From Alistipes sp. (GTDB lineage: Bacteria; Bacteroidota; Bacteroidia; Bacteroidales; Rikenellaceae): DNA of 64,000 nucleotides. The position numbers and the translations under genes are program-made. Positions 53,789 to 63,289 of the stretch are shown in pieces (within the stretch, counting starts at the first letter, position 1; every line of letters starts with the position of its first letter). The DNA is taken from the NCBI GenBank assembly GCA_017398045.1, contig JAFQHI010000009.1, positions 62,001 to 126,000 of the forward strand, written 5' to 3'. The notes beneath the pieces were generated by a model. It was not told where the DNA came from and searched no databases. It saw only the letters and a program-made list of their open reading frames with translations.

Positions 53789-56014
53789 ATGATGAAAAAG
53801 ATGATGAATATAAAGCTGGTTGCCCTCTGCGTGGCAGCCACGGCCGTAGGCTTCACGTCGTGTAGCGAGGCGTTTCTGGAGGAGAAGAAGGACCAGAACC
53901 TCGTCAGCTCGATTGTCTATGACGACTACATGGGTGCCAAGGGCCGCGTAAACGATATTTATGCCTGGTCGCTCAACGGAGCCTATTCGTTGGACGACAG
54001 ACGTGGCGGTCTGAACTACGGTGGTTCGGACGATATGACCAAATCGACCGAGGAGTATGCTGGTTTGAGCAAGTGGGTCAACCCGACCATCAATATGCAG
54101 ACGACCAACTATGTCGGTGAGAACTACAACTTCGACTACTTCCACGGTGGTGCCAACAACGTCCAGACGCAGGTTTGGGGTCGTATCCGCAACATCAACG
54201 ATGTGATTGCAGGTATCGAGGGCGGTAACATCAACCAGGAGGATAAGGACGAGTTGGTAGGTCAGGTTTACTTCTGGCGTGCTTGGGCTTACTACCAGCT
54301 CTTCAAGTGGTATGGTGGTGTGCCTATCATCACGGAGGTTCAGGCTCCCGTCGAGGGTCCCGGTACGCCCCGTTCGTCGGCTCGTGAGGTGTTCGAGTTC
54401 ATCTGCTCGGACCTGGACAAGGCCGCTACGTTGTTGGAGAAGGCCACCGCCAGCGGTGGTTGGGCTTCGCAGGAGGATTGGGGCCGCGTAACGGTGGCTT
54501 CGGCTCTCGCCCTGAAGGGTCGCGTGATGAACCTCTGGGCCAGCCCGATTTTCAACCGCAAGAACGACCCCGCACGTTGGGAGGCTGCCTACACCTTCAT
54601 GAAGGAGGCACAGCCCAAGATTGACGCTTGCGGCCACTCGCTCGTGGATGGTTCGGCACAGACGGCTGCCGGTTGGGCCGATATGTTTGCCCGTACGGAC
54701 CGCAACCCCGAGGCTATCCTCGTGCAGCTCTACAACACGCACGATAGAAATGCCGAGGCTACGGAGAACATCGGTCTGAACAACGGCTGGGAGCAGTCGA
54801 TTCGCCCGAAGAACACCTACGGTAACGGTGGTCAGCAGCCCTCGCAGATGATGATTGACCTCTTCCCGATGTCGGATGGTAAGGTGCCTTCGGTTGCTAC
54901 GAACTATACCTCGCTCGGCACGTCGGAGATTGAGTACGACGAGCTTTGCCCCTGGATGAACCGCGACCCGCGTTTCTACCGCACCTTCGCCTTCCCGGGC
55001 GTGCGTTGGACCTTCAGCGGTAACCCCTCGGCATCGAACTCGAACTACTGGCAGGATGGTGCCAACTACGAGTACTGGAGCTACGTATGGTATCTGAAGG
55101 ATGACGCTTCGAAGATTGGCGAGTTCCGCTCGTCGTCGAACCACGGTCCCGATGGTCTGAATGGTTCGGCCAAGGGCTTCCTGGTACGCAAGCGCACCTG
55201 CGACGGTGACGTTTCGGCCCCCAACTATGCTTGGAACAACACCTTCCGCGCTTCGGCCGCTCCCTTCATGGAGATTCGTTACGCCGAGGTATTGCTGAAC
55301 ATGGCCGAGGCTGCCGCTATGACGGGCAACACGACCGAGGCTGTGGGCTATCTGCGTCAGATTCGCCAGCGTGTAGGTTACACGGGCGACTGCGGTATTT
55401 CGGACGGTATGTCGCAGCAGGAGACGGTAGCTGCCGTTCTCTACGAGCGTATGATTGAGCTGGCTTACGAGGGTAAGCGTTTCGACGATATGCGTCGTTG
55501 GATGCTCTTCGACGGTGGCGCAACGCTGCCCGAGGGCGCACCTTCGACCTGGGCTGTTGATGGTTGGGGTGGCAACACCTGCAACTGGCTGGGCGTCGCT
55601 CCGCTCAACGGCAAGCGTCGCGAGAACTATGAGTTCTACATCACCTACGACGCCGGTATGGGTGCCGGTATCGGTGAGGACCTCAACGATGGTGACCCGC
55701 TGACCAACGTAGCAGGCATCGTTCGTCCGGCCGCTATCGACTACCGCAACGAGGGCGATGCGCTGACCGCCCAGATGGATGCCGTGAAGGAGTTCTACAC
55801 GCAGTACCTCGCCTGCAAGGTATTCTCGGGCGACAGCTATGATGGTGAGACGCAGCTCAACTACGTGATTACGTGGCGTCCTCACTACTACCTGCTGGGT
55901 CTTGTAGCCGGTGCGCAGAACAACAACAAGGCACTGCCGCAGACGATTGGCTGGGAGGATAACCAGACCAACTCGATGGGTACGTTCGACCCGCTGGCCG
56001 ACAACGCCGAGTAA
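53789..56014 (+). CDS. SusD-like glycan-binding lipoprotein, rightward triplet
   Basis: A 741-residue surface lipoprotein (lipobox GFTSC, Cys about 25). SusD hallmarks: QVYFWRAWAYYQLFKWYGGVPIITE (about 157-181), PRSSAREVFEFICSDL, MEIRYAEVLLNMAEAA, YERMIELAYEGKRFDDMRRW. Paralogous to 40922-43249. Third gene of the rightward operon, followed by a very strong terminator 20 bp after the stop. Confidence 0.93.
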   Translation: MMKKMMNIKLVALCVAATAVGFTSCSEAFLEEKKDQNLVSSIVYDDYMGAKGRVNDIYAWSLNGAYSLDDRRGGLNYGGSDDMTKSTEEYAGLSKWVNPTINMQTTNYVGENYNFDYFHGGANNVQTQVWGRIRNINDVIAGIEGGNINQEDKDELVGQVYFWRAWAYYQLFKWYGGVPIITEVQAPVEGPGTPRSSAREVFEFICSDLDKAATLLEKATASGGWASQEDWGRVTVASALALKGRVMNLWASPIFNRKNDPARWEAAYTFMKEAQPKIDACGHSLVDGSAQTAAGWADMFARTDRNPEAILVQLYNTHDRNAEATENIGLNNGWEQSIRPKNTYGNGGQQPSQMMIDLFPMSDGKVPSVATNYTSLGTSEIEYDELCPWMNRDPRFYRTFAFPGVRWTFSGNPSASNSNYWQDGANYEYWSYVWYLKDDASKIGEFRSSSNHGPDGLNGSAKGFLVRKRTCDGDVSAPNYAWNNTFRASAAPFMEIRYAEVLLNMAEAAAMTGNTTEAVGYLRQIRQRVGYTGDCGISDGMSQQETVAAVLYERMIELAYEGKRFDDMRRWMLFDGGATLPEGAPSTWAVDGWGGNTCNWLGVAPLNGKRRENYEFYITYDAGMGAGIGEDLNDGDPLTNVAGIVRPAAIDYRNEGDALTAQMDAVKEFYTQYLACKVFSGDSYDGETQLNYVITWRPHYYLLGLVAGAQNNNKALPQTIGWEDNQTNSMGTFDPLADNAE

Positions 56015-56034
56015 GGTCGATTGACAATTCACTC

Positions 56035-56068
56035 AAAGAGGGTGTCCAACGATTTGGACACCCTCTTT
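56035..56068 (+). terminator. 14-bp-stem terminator of the rightward triplet
   Basis: AAAGAGGGTGTCCA (56035-56048) pairs perfectly with 56055-56068; 6-nt loop. The core stem sequence is the same as at 1618-1647. Confidence 0.88.
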
Positions 56069-56174
56069 CATTTCCGGAATTCACATAAAATTCCTATTTT
56101 GGTCGAATAGTACGGAGGTTGAAATAAAACTTTTCGGAATTGGCAAAAACGTATAACATTTTATTTGCTAAAAA

Positions 56175-56205
56175 TTTGGATAAGAGGACAAAATGTCTAT
56201 CTTTG
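56175..56205 (+). promoter_or_regulatory. Promoter of the third SusC/SusD locus
   Basis: TTTG (56175-56178), 19 bp, TATCTTTG (56198-56205): an exact consensus match; the leader would be about 65 nt. Confidence 0.85.
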
Positions 56206-56278
56206 TATATTAGTTACGAAACTATTAGGAAAACCTTTTATTAACTCACACAATGTCTAACTACTAAACTACTAAAAC

Positions 56279-59200
56279 ATGAAAAACGTTTACAATCATG
56301 TGGCGGCGTTTGGCAAAAAGTTAACCTTCCTGGTTGCCTTTCTGTCTATCTCCGCATTTGCGTTCGCACAGCAACGCGTGACCGGTACGGTGACCGATGC
56401 CAATGGCGAGCCGGTAATCGGTGCAAGCGTGATCGTAGAGGGTACGACGACCGGTACGACAACCGGTATCGACGGTACCTATACGATTTCGGCCCCCGCA
56501 AAGGCAAATCTCGTGTTTGCCTTCCTTGGCTACAAGGAGCAGGTCGTAGCCGTTGCCGGCAAGACGACTATCGACGTAACGCTGACCGAGGATGTTGCCT
56601 CGCTCGACGAGGTGGTCGTTATCGGTTACGGTACGGTGAAGAAACGTGACCTGACGGGTGCCGTTTCGTCGGTAAAGAGCGAGGAGCTGACCGCATCGCC
56701 GGTAGCCAATGCCATCGAGGCCATGCAGGGCCGCGTAGCCGGTTTGGATATCACGCGCGACAGCGGTAAGGCAGGTTCGGGTACGAGCATCCTGCTGCGT
56801 GGTAACCGCTCGCTGACGGCCGGTCAGGAGCCGCTCTACATCATCGACGGTATCGCCGGTTCGATTGACAACCTCAACCCGAACGACATCGCCTCGATTG
56901 ACGTATTGAAGGATGCCTCTTCGACCGCCATCTACGGTTCGGCCGGTGCAAACGGTGTTATCATGATTACCACCAAGCAGGCCTCGGAGGGCAAGGTGCA
57001 GGTTGATTTCGACGCCTACTACGGTGTGAACGGCTTTGCCAAGTATCCCAAAACCCTCTCGGGCGACGCGTGGCTCAACTACCTCAACGAGGGTTACATT
57101 GCCACGAACGGTTCCGCTCCCGCATCGCAGGCCGAGCTGTTCACCGCCTGGGGTATGAACTACGACATGGTACAGCCCTACCTGAACGCCGGTAAGTGGA
57201 TTAACTGGGCCGACGAGACCCTCCACACGGGTACGCAGCAGAACTACTCGGTATCGGTACGCGGTGGTAACGAGACCGTGAAGGGTAACTTCTCGCTCGG
57301 TTACAACCAGACGAAGGGTATCTACAAGAACGATAAGGTGGATATGTACACGGCTCGTGCCGGTGTCGATGTGAAGATTGCCAAGTGGATTAAGGCCGGT
57401 ATTCAGATGGGTCTTACGTTCCGCGACAGCGACTCGCGCAGCAGCCGCCTGAACAAGTCGTTCTCGATGATTCCGCTGGGTGATGTTTATGACGAGAATG
57501 GCGACATCAACATCTACCCGATTGAGGGCTTGCAGGACTATGTCAGCCTGATTAACGACGACCGTCCGGGCGTTTACAGCTCGAACAACAAGTCGCTCCA
57601 CATCACGGCCAACCCCTATGTGGACATCACGATTCTTCCCGAGCTGACCTTCCGCTCGATTCTGGGTACCTCGCTGTCGAACTCGCGCTCGGGTTCGTTC
57701 CAGAGCGATGAGGACTACATGGCTTTGATGGGTTCGCGCACGGCTATCCGCAACGCAAACTACGGCACGTCGCTGGGTTACAACTACACGTGGGAGAACA
57801 TCCTGAACTACAACAAGACCTTCGCCGAGGACCACAACGTAGGCGCAACGCTCATTACCTCGTGGTCGAAGAGCCAGAGCGAGTCGTCGTCGGCTTACAA
57901 CGAGGGCTTCCTCTACAACGACTTCCTGTGGTTCTCGCTCCAGGCCGGTAACAACCCGTCGGTAAACTCGGGCTATCAGCACAAGAACAAGATGTCGTTG
58001 GCTGCCCGTGTAAACTACTCGTACAAGGGCAAGTACCTCTTCACCGCTTCGGTTCGTCGTGACGGTGTATCGCAGCTCTACAACCACTGGGATACCTTCC
58101 CCGCAGCCGCTATCGCATGGCGTATCTCGGACGAGGGCTTCATGAAGAATACGAAGGATTGGCTCGACAACCTGAAGCTCCGCGTGGGTTATGGTGTTTC
58201 GGGTAACCCCAACGTAGGTGCTTATGTATCGCGCACGGAGGTTACTTCGTCGGGTCTGGATGCCCTGAACTTCGGTTCGGGTCAGGTTCCCGTGAACGTA
58301 TTGACGCAGGCCGTGGGTAACGCCTCGATGGGCTGGGAGAAGTCGTACAACCTCAACGTAGGTTTGGACTTCGGTATGTTCAACGGTCGCATCGACGGTT
58401 CGATTGAGTTCTACGACACCGATACGAAGGATGTACTCTACTCGCGCAGCCTCCCCTCAACGGGTGGCCAGTTCAACGCCAAGAACCCCTATAAGATGGT
58501 GGCCAACATCGCCCGTATGCACAACCGCGGTGTCGAGCTGACGCTGAACACGCGCAACATCGTAACGAAGAACTTCACGTGGACCTCGACCCTTACGTTC
58601 GCCTACAACAAGGAGCAGGTGAAGTCGATTGACCTGGGTTCGAACACCTCGGTTGACGACCTCGTATCGCTGGGTCTGTTCATGGGCCACCCGAAGAGTA
58701 CGATCTACGGTCTGAAGAAGCTCGGTATCTGGCAGAAGAACGAGGCAGCTGATGCAGCCGTATTCGGTCTGGCTCCGGGTGATGTAAAGATTCAGTCGCG
58801 CCTCGAGAAGCAGTCGGAGGGCGTTTGGACGCTGACCGACGAGGATGGTACCGTGACGGAGTACACGGCCGAGAATCCTTATACGATTGGTGCTAAGGAC
58901 CGTATCATCTATGGTCAAGGCTCGCCGAAGACCACGTGGGGCTTCAACAACACCTTCGTATGGAAGAACTTCGACCTGAACATCTTTATCACGGCTCGTT
59001 GGGGTCATATGATTAACGGTGCGCTGCTGGGTAACTTCAAGTATGGCACGAAGAACATGCCGGCATTCTATAACTACTGGACCGAGGATAACCCGACCAA
59101 CGACTACCCGCGTCCTTACCTGTCGCGTTCGACCGATTACTCGGATCCGACGTCCAGCCTGAGCGTTGTTGATGGTTCGTACTGGAAGGTGAAGAACATC

Positions 59201-59395
59201 ACGCTGGGTTACACGCTGCCCAAGAAGCTCACGTCGAAAATCAACATGAGCCGCGCTCGTGTCTATGCTACGGTTCACAACCCCTTCATCTTCACGAAGA
59301 GCCACCTGTTGGAGGATGTTGACCCCGAGACGGGTGCCGATGACTCGTTCCCGATGTACAAGCAGATTGTATTCGGTGTGAATGTATCTTTCTAA
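56279..59395 (+). CDS. SusC-like TonB-dependent transporter, third locus
   Basis: A 1038-residue outer-membrane importer: signal KLTFLVAFLSISAFAFAQ, regulatory-like domain QRVTGTVTDANGEPVIGASV, DEVVVIGYGTVKKRDLTGAVSSV, plug segment IDVLKDASSTAIYGSAGANGVIMITTK, barrel ending GVNVSF. It belongs to a different SusC subgroup from the two paralogues to its left (GTVKKRDLTG rather than GTQKKAHLTG). It heads an operon with SusD 22 bp downstream; a terminator then separates a pectate lyase unit, which suggests pectic oligosaccharide as cargo. Confidence 0.95.
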   Translation: MKNVYNHVAAFGKKLTFLVAFLSISAFAFAQQRVTGTVTDANGEPVIGASVIVEGTTTGTTTGIDGTYTISAPAKANLVFAFLGYKEQVVAVAGKTTIDVTLTEDVASLDEVVVIGYGTVKKRDLTGAVSSVKSEELTASPVANAIEAMQGRVAGLDITRDSGKAGSGTSILLRGNRSLTAGQEPLYIIDGIAGSIDNLNPNDIASIDVLKDASSTAIYGSAGANGVIMITTKQASEGKVQVDFDAYYGVNGFAKYPKTLSGDAWLNYLNEGYIATNGSAPASQAELFTAWGMNYDMVQPYLNAGKWINWADETLHTGTQQNYSVSVRGGNETVKGNFSLGYNQTKGIYKNDKVDMYTARAGVDVKIAKWIKAGIQMGLTFRDSDSRSSRLNKSFSMIPLGDVYDENGDINIYPIEGLQDYVSLINDDRPGVYSSNNKSLHITANPYVDITILPELTFRSILGTSLSNSRSGSFQSDEDYMALMGSRTAIRNANYGTSLGYNYTWENILNYNKTFAEDHNVGATLITSWSKSQSESSSAYNEGFLYNDFLWFSLQAGNNPSVNSGYQHKNKMSLAARVNYSYKGKYLFTASVRRDGVSQLYNHWDTFPAAAIAWRISDEGFMKNTKDWLDNLKLRVGYGVSGNPNVGAYVSRTEVTSSGLDALNFGSGQVPVNVLTQAVGNASMGWEKSYNLNVGLDFGMFNGRIDGSIEFYDTDTKDVLYSRSLPSTGGQFNAKNPYKMVANIARMHNRGVELTLNTRNIVTKNFTWTSTLTFAYNKEQVKSIDLGSNTSVDDLVSLGLFMGHPKSTIYGLKKLGIWQKNEAADAAVFGLAPGDVKIQSRLEKQSEGVWTLTDEDGTVTEYTAENPYTIGAKDRIIYGQGSPKTTWGFNNTFVWKNFDLNIFITARWGHMINGALLGNFKYGTKNMPAFYNYWTEDNPTNDYPRPYLSRSTDYSDPTSSLSVVDGSYWKVKNITLGYTLPKKLTSKINMSRARVYATVHNPFIFTKSHLLEDVDPETGADDSFPMYKQIVFGVNVSF

Positions 59396-59417
59396 CCATT
59401 TAATGCGATTAAACACA

Positions 59418-61325
59418 ATGAAAAAGATAGTAAAAGCAGCATTTGCGGTTCTGCTGGCATCTGCGACGCTCACCTCGTGCGAGTTGGATGAGTGGAACCC
59501 CTCGACGGTCGATATGGAGACCGCCTACCAATATAAAGACGGTTTCGAGTCTTTGGTAAACTACTGCTACGACGGTCTCTACTATTTCTATGGTAAGATC
59601 GACGGTATCGGTGCCATGGAGATGGGTACCGACCTGTGGGATAGCGAAGGCAAGGAGGTTGGTTTCACGCGCTACGACAGCAACATGAACACCAATCTGG
59701 GAACGCTTAAGGTGTTGTGGAACGGTTTCTACGCCACGATTAACTACTGTAACACGGCTATCCACTATGCACCGACGGTGCAGGGCTACGGCTCGGAGGC
59801 CGAGCTGAACGCCAAGTTGGCCGAGGTTTACTTCCTGCGTGGTTGGTCGAACTGGCACATCGTGGAGCAGTTCGGTGGCGTGGTTCTGCGCACCGAGCCT
59901 TCGTCGGTGACCGGTCCGGACAACAACCCCGTTCGCAGCACGGAGGCCGAGTTCTATGACCTGATTATTGAGGACCTGAAGTTTGCCGCCGAGCATCTGC
60001 CTTTGAGCCAGGGTGCCGACCGCGGCCGTGTAACGAAGAAGGCCGCTTTGGCTATGTTGGCCAAGGCCTATTTGCAGCGTACGCGTCTGGGTGAGGCTAA
60101 CGCCAAGGAGTGGGCCAAGCTCGCACTGGAGACGGCACAGGAGCTGATTAACAACGCTTCGACGCACGGCGTAGCTCTCTGGGAGAGTACGGCCGAGAAG
60201 TCGGGTTACTCGCAGCTTTGGGATGGTCAGAACAACAAGACAAACAAGGAGTTCCTCTTCCTCGAGGCCAACGACCACGAGGGTTCGAAGAACCCCGACG
60301 GTGACAACCGCGGTCGTACGCGTCAGTACTACGAGATGGACCTCAAGACCGTAGGTGCCAACTGGGGTACGACGGAGAAGAACTGCGCTTGGTACGGCCG
60401 TGCCAATGACCGCGGTTTCCGCCCGACGAAGTACCAGCTGACGGAGATTTTCGAGCCGGTGAAGGACCCCGCCGACACCCGTTTCGAGGAGACCTTCTTC
60501 ACGCAGTACTATGCTTCGAAGAACTGGATTACGCCGCCTGATAAGGGTAAGACGATTAAGATTACCGAGGCTATGGTAACGACCTTCAAGAAGGACCCGA
60601 GCCTGATTGGCCACGAGATTCTCAGCTCGTACACCACGATGAAGGCCGTTCCGACCTACTTCACGGTGAACACTTCGGGTGCCTGCAACATGGTGGATGA
60701 AAACGGTGACGGTTGGGTGGATTGCCTCTCGGTTTACACGCCGAACTACAACATCCCCGCCTCGGAGAAGGCCTTCATGCCCTTCCTCTGCGTTGACCCG
60801 AGCGATATGTACGATGCCAACGGCAAGTGGGTAACGCCCGAGACGAGCGACATGGGTACCTATTATAAGGAGTGCTACCCCTCGATGCGCAAGTTCTCGT
60901 CGATTTATTGGATTAAGAACAACCAGAAGTGGCTGGGTGATGTGCCTATCATCCGTTTGGGTGAGATTTACCTGTTGGCTGCCGAGGCTGCTCTGCGTTA
61001 CAATGACGACAAGGCTACGGCTCTGAAGTATGTACAGCCGATTCGCAACCGCGCAGCCGTTACGGGCCGCCAGTCGGAGATGGCCGTTTCGCAGTCGGAT
61101 ATGACCCTCGACTTCATCCTGGCCGAGCAGGCTCGTGAGCTGTCGGGTGAGCAGACCCGCTGGTACGACCTGAAGCGTCACGGCAAGCTGACGAAGAGCT
61201 ACCTGGCACAGACCAACCCGAACATCCTGAACTTCGACGAGTCGAAGCACCCGGTACGTCCGATTCCGCAGTCGTATCTGGATGCCATTGCCAACCCCGG
61301 CGAGTTCGGTGCCAACGGCTATTAG
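59418..61325 (+). CDS. SusD-like glycan-binding lipoprotein, third locus
   Basis: A 635-residue surface lipoprotein: signal MKKIVKAAFAVLLASATLTSC (Cys 21). SusD features: AEVYFLRGWSNWHIVEQFGGVVLRTEP (about 135-161), RLGEIYLLAAEAALRYN (about 512-528) and a C-terminal LSGEQTRWYDLKRHGKLTKSYL. An upstream frame to 59382 overlaps SusC and lacks a signal, so ATG 59418 is the start. Partner of the SusC before it; ended by a strong terminator. Confidence 0.94.
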   Translation: MKKIVKAAFAVLLASATLTSCELDEWNPSTVDMETAYQYKDGFESLVNYCYDGLYYFYGKIDGIGAMEMGTDLWDSEGKEVGFTRYDSNMNTNLGTLKVLWNGFYATINYCNTAIHYAPTVQGYGSEAELNAKLAEVYFLRGWSNWHIVEQFGGVVLRTEPSSVTGPDNNPVRSTEAEFYDLIIEDLKFAAEHLPLSQGADRGRVTKKAALAMLAKAYLQRTRLGEANAKEWAKLALETAQELINNASTHGVALWESTAEKSGYSQLWDGQNNKTNKEFLFLEANDHEGSKNPDGDNRGRTRQYYEMDLKTVGANWGTTEKNCAWYGRANDRGFRPTKYQLTEIFEPVKDPADTRFEETFFTQYYASKNWITPPDKGKTIKITEAMVTTFKKDPSLIGHEILSSYTTMKAVPTYFTVNTSGACNMVDENGDGWVDCLSVYTPNYNIPASEKAFMPFLCVDPSDMYDANGKWVTPETSDMGTYYKECYPSMRKFSSIYWIKNNQKWLGDVPIIRLGEIYLLAAEAALRYNDDKATALKYVQPIRNRAAVTGRQSEMAVSQSDMTLDFILAEQARELSGEQTRWYDLKRHGKLTKSYLAQTNPNILNFDESKHPVRPIPQSYLDAIANPGEFGANGY

Positions 61326-61348
61326 TCGATACAAACGCTTAAAAGATG

Positions 61349-61383
61349 GGAGGCGACCTCGAAAGGGTCGCCTCCTTTTTTTC
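61349..61383 (+). terminator. Terminator of the third SusC/SusD operon
   Basis: GGAGGCGACC (61349-61358) pairs with GGTCGCCTCC (61366-61375), followed by eight Ts. Confidence 0.9.
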
Positions 61384-61491
61384 GCGCAACCCAAGTTTCA
61401 TTTTGCCGATTGCACCACCTCGTTTCAGCCGATTCACCGCGTCAAAATGGCGTTTCGCCCCGATATTTCATGGTCTTTCGGATAATTTGGC

Positions 61492-61499
61492 TATCTTTG
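61492..61499 (+). promoter_or_regulatory. -7 element of the pectate lyase unit
   Basis: TATCTTTG, 36 bp before the ATG; upstream TTG match weak. Confidence 0.6.
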
Positions 61500-61535
61500 T
61501 GAAAAATATAACAGCCAATTCTAACTAACAAGCCT

Positions 61536-63266
61536 ATGAAAAAACTGATTGTGCTGTGTTTAGCCTTGACTACCGCATTGACAGGCTTTGCACAGTATCC
61601 TTCGCTGACGCCCGAAGCCAGTGCCAAAGCGCGCAAAGTACTCGGTGCAGCGCGTAAAGCATCCGATGCCGCCTGGGAGAAGGCACTTCCGATTGTAAAA
61701 CAGGAGGCCCTCGAGGGTCGTCCCTATGTGCCTTGGGCAAGTCGTCCCTACGACCTGTTGCAGGCCGAGATTCCTGCCTTCCCGGGTGCCGAGGGTGGTG
61801 GTATGTACACCCAGGGTGGTCGCGGTGGCAAGGTGCTGACCGTAACGAACCTCAACGACAGCGGCGAGGGGTCGTTCCGTTGGGCCTGCGAGCAGGGCGG
61901 CGCACGCATCATTGTCTTTAACGTATCGGGTATCATCCGCCTCGAAACACCGATTGTGGTTCGCGCTCCCTACGTAACCATTGCCGGCCAGACGGCTCCG
62001 GGTGATGGTGTCTGCATCGCCGGCCAGACGTTCCAAATCGATACGCACGATGTAATTATCCGCCATATGCGTTTCCGTCGCGGTGAGACAATGTCGTGGC
62101 ACCGTGAGGATGCGTTTGGTGGCAACCCCGTGGGTAACATCATGATTGACCACTGCTCCTGCACGTGGGGTCTGGATGAGAATATCTCGTTCTATCGCCA
62201 TATGTACGACCCGAGCGAGGGCTATTACCAGGCGCGCAGCGAGAAGTTGCCGACCGTCAATGTCACGATTCAAAACACCATTTCGGCCAAGGCACTCGAC
62301 ACCTACAACCACTCGTTCGGTTCGACCCTCGGTGGCGAGAATGCCTCGTTCATGCGAAACCTCTGGTCGTCGAACATGGGCCGCAACCCCTCGGTGGGTT
62401 GGAACGGCGTCTTCAACTTCGTGAACAACGTCCTCTTCAACTGGCACCTGCGCACGGTGGATGGTGGCGATTACACGGCCATGTTCAACATGATTAACAA
62501 CTACTACAAGCCCGGTCCGGCCACGCCGAAAGGTACGCCCGTATCGCACCGCATCCTCAAGCCCGAGGCCGGTCGCTCGAAGCACCCCTACAAGCAGTAT
62601 GGTCGCGTCTTCGCCCAGGGCAACATCGTAGAGGGTTCGCCCAAGGTGACGGCCGACAACTGGAACGGTGGTATCCAGGTCGAGAACAAGCACAACACGG
62701 GCGACTATACGCAGCAGATGCGTGCCTACAAGCCCTTCCCGATGCCCTACGTAAAAATCATGTCGGCCAACGAGGCCTATGACTACGTGCTGAACAACGT
62801 AGGTGCCACGATTCCCTGCCGCGACAAGGTGGATGAGATTATCGTAAACGAGGTGCGCACGGGCGAGATTTACTACGAGAAGAAGCTCCCGAAAAAGAAT
62901 CCCTATGGCGACACGTGGGGGTTGGCCGAGAAGTCGCAGAACGAGGACGGCTCGTTCCGCCACCGTCGTATGGGCAACGATTCGTACAAGGTGGGTATCA
63001 TCACCGACCCCTGCCAGATGGGTGGCTACCCCGAGTATAAGGGTGAGCCTTATGTCGATACGGACAAGGACGGCATGCCCGACGATTGGGAGCATAAGAA
63101 CGGCCTGAATCCGAATGATGCGTCGGATGCAAACGGCGACCTGACGGGCGACGGATACACCAACATCGAGAAGTACATCAACGGCATCTCGACGAACCAC
63201 TACACCAATTGGCGCGATTTGTCGAACAACTACGACACGTTGGCCGCCAAGGGTAAGTTGATGTAA
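61536..63266 (+). CDS. PL1-family pectate lyase
   Basis: A 576-residue secreted lyase (signal MKKLIVLCLALTTALTGFAQ) that cleaves polygalacturonate by beta-elimination. A helical lead-in (about 25-70) precedes the parallel beta-helix: FPGAEGGGMYTQGGRGGKVLTVTNL (about 83-107), FNVSGIIRLETPIVVRAPYVTIAGQTAPG, VIIRHMRFRRGE and IMIDHCSCTWGLDENISFY (calcium and catalytic region, about 195-213). Near the end DTDKDGMPDDWEHKNGLNPNDASDANGDLTGDGYTN (positions about 508-545) forms dockerin-like calcium loops. No lipobox. Followed 23 bp later by the DUF3826 gene; next to a SusC/SusD pair. Confidence 0.92.
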   Translation: MKKLIVLCLALTTALTGFAQYPSLTPEASAKARKVLGAARKASDAAWEKALPIVKQEALEGRPYVPWASRPYDLLQAEIPAFPGAEGGGMYTQGGRGGKVLTVTNLNDSGEGSFRWACEQGGARIIVFNVSGIIRLETPIVVRAPYVTIAGQTAPGDGVCIAGQTFQIDTHDVIIRHMRFRRGETMSWHREDAFGGNPVGNIMIDHCSCTWGLDENISFYRHMYDPSEGYYQARSEKLPTVNVTIQNTISAKALDTYNHSFGSTLGGENASFMRNLWSSNMGRNPSVGWNGVFNFVNNVLFNWHLRTVDGGDYTAMFNMINNYYKPGPATPKGTPVSHRILKPEAGRSKHPYKQYGRVFAQGNIVEGSPKVTADNWNGGIQVENKHNTGDYTQQMRAYKPFPMPYVKIMSANEAYDYVLNNVGATIPCRDKVDEIIVNEVRTGEIYYEKKLPKKNPYGDTWGLAEKSQNEDGSFRHRRMGNDSYKVGIITDPCQMGGYPEYKGEPYVDTDKDGMPDDWEHKNGLNPNDASDANGDLTGDGYTNIEKYINGISTNHYTNWRDLSNNYDTLAAKGKLM

Positions 63267-63289
63267 ACCTCATCAAAACTACGATAAAG

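Noticed and set aside
50357..56032. A 1891-codon open frame on the minus strand opposite SusC and SusD
   Set aside because: It lies antisense to well-supported genes, has low-complexity basic/hydrophobic composition and no recognisable domain; it arises from the strong codon bias of the sense genes. The same holds for long antisense frames at 1811-3229, 21124-22686, 23635-25386, 30990-32321, 56321-58087 and 59409-61394.
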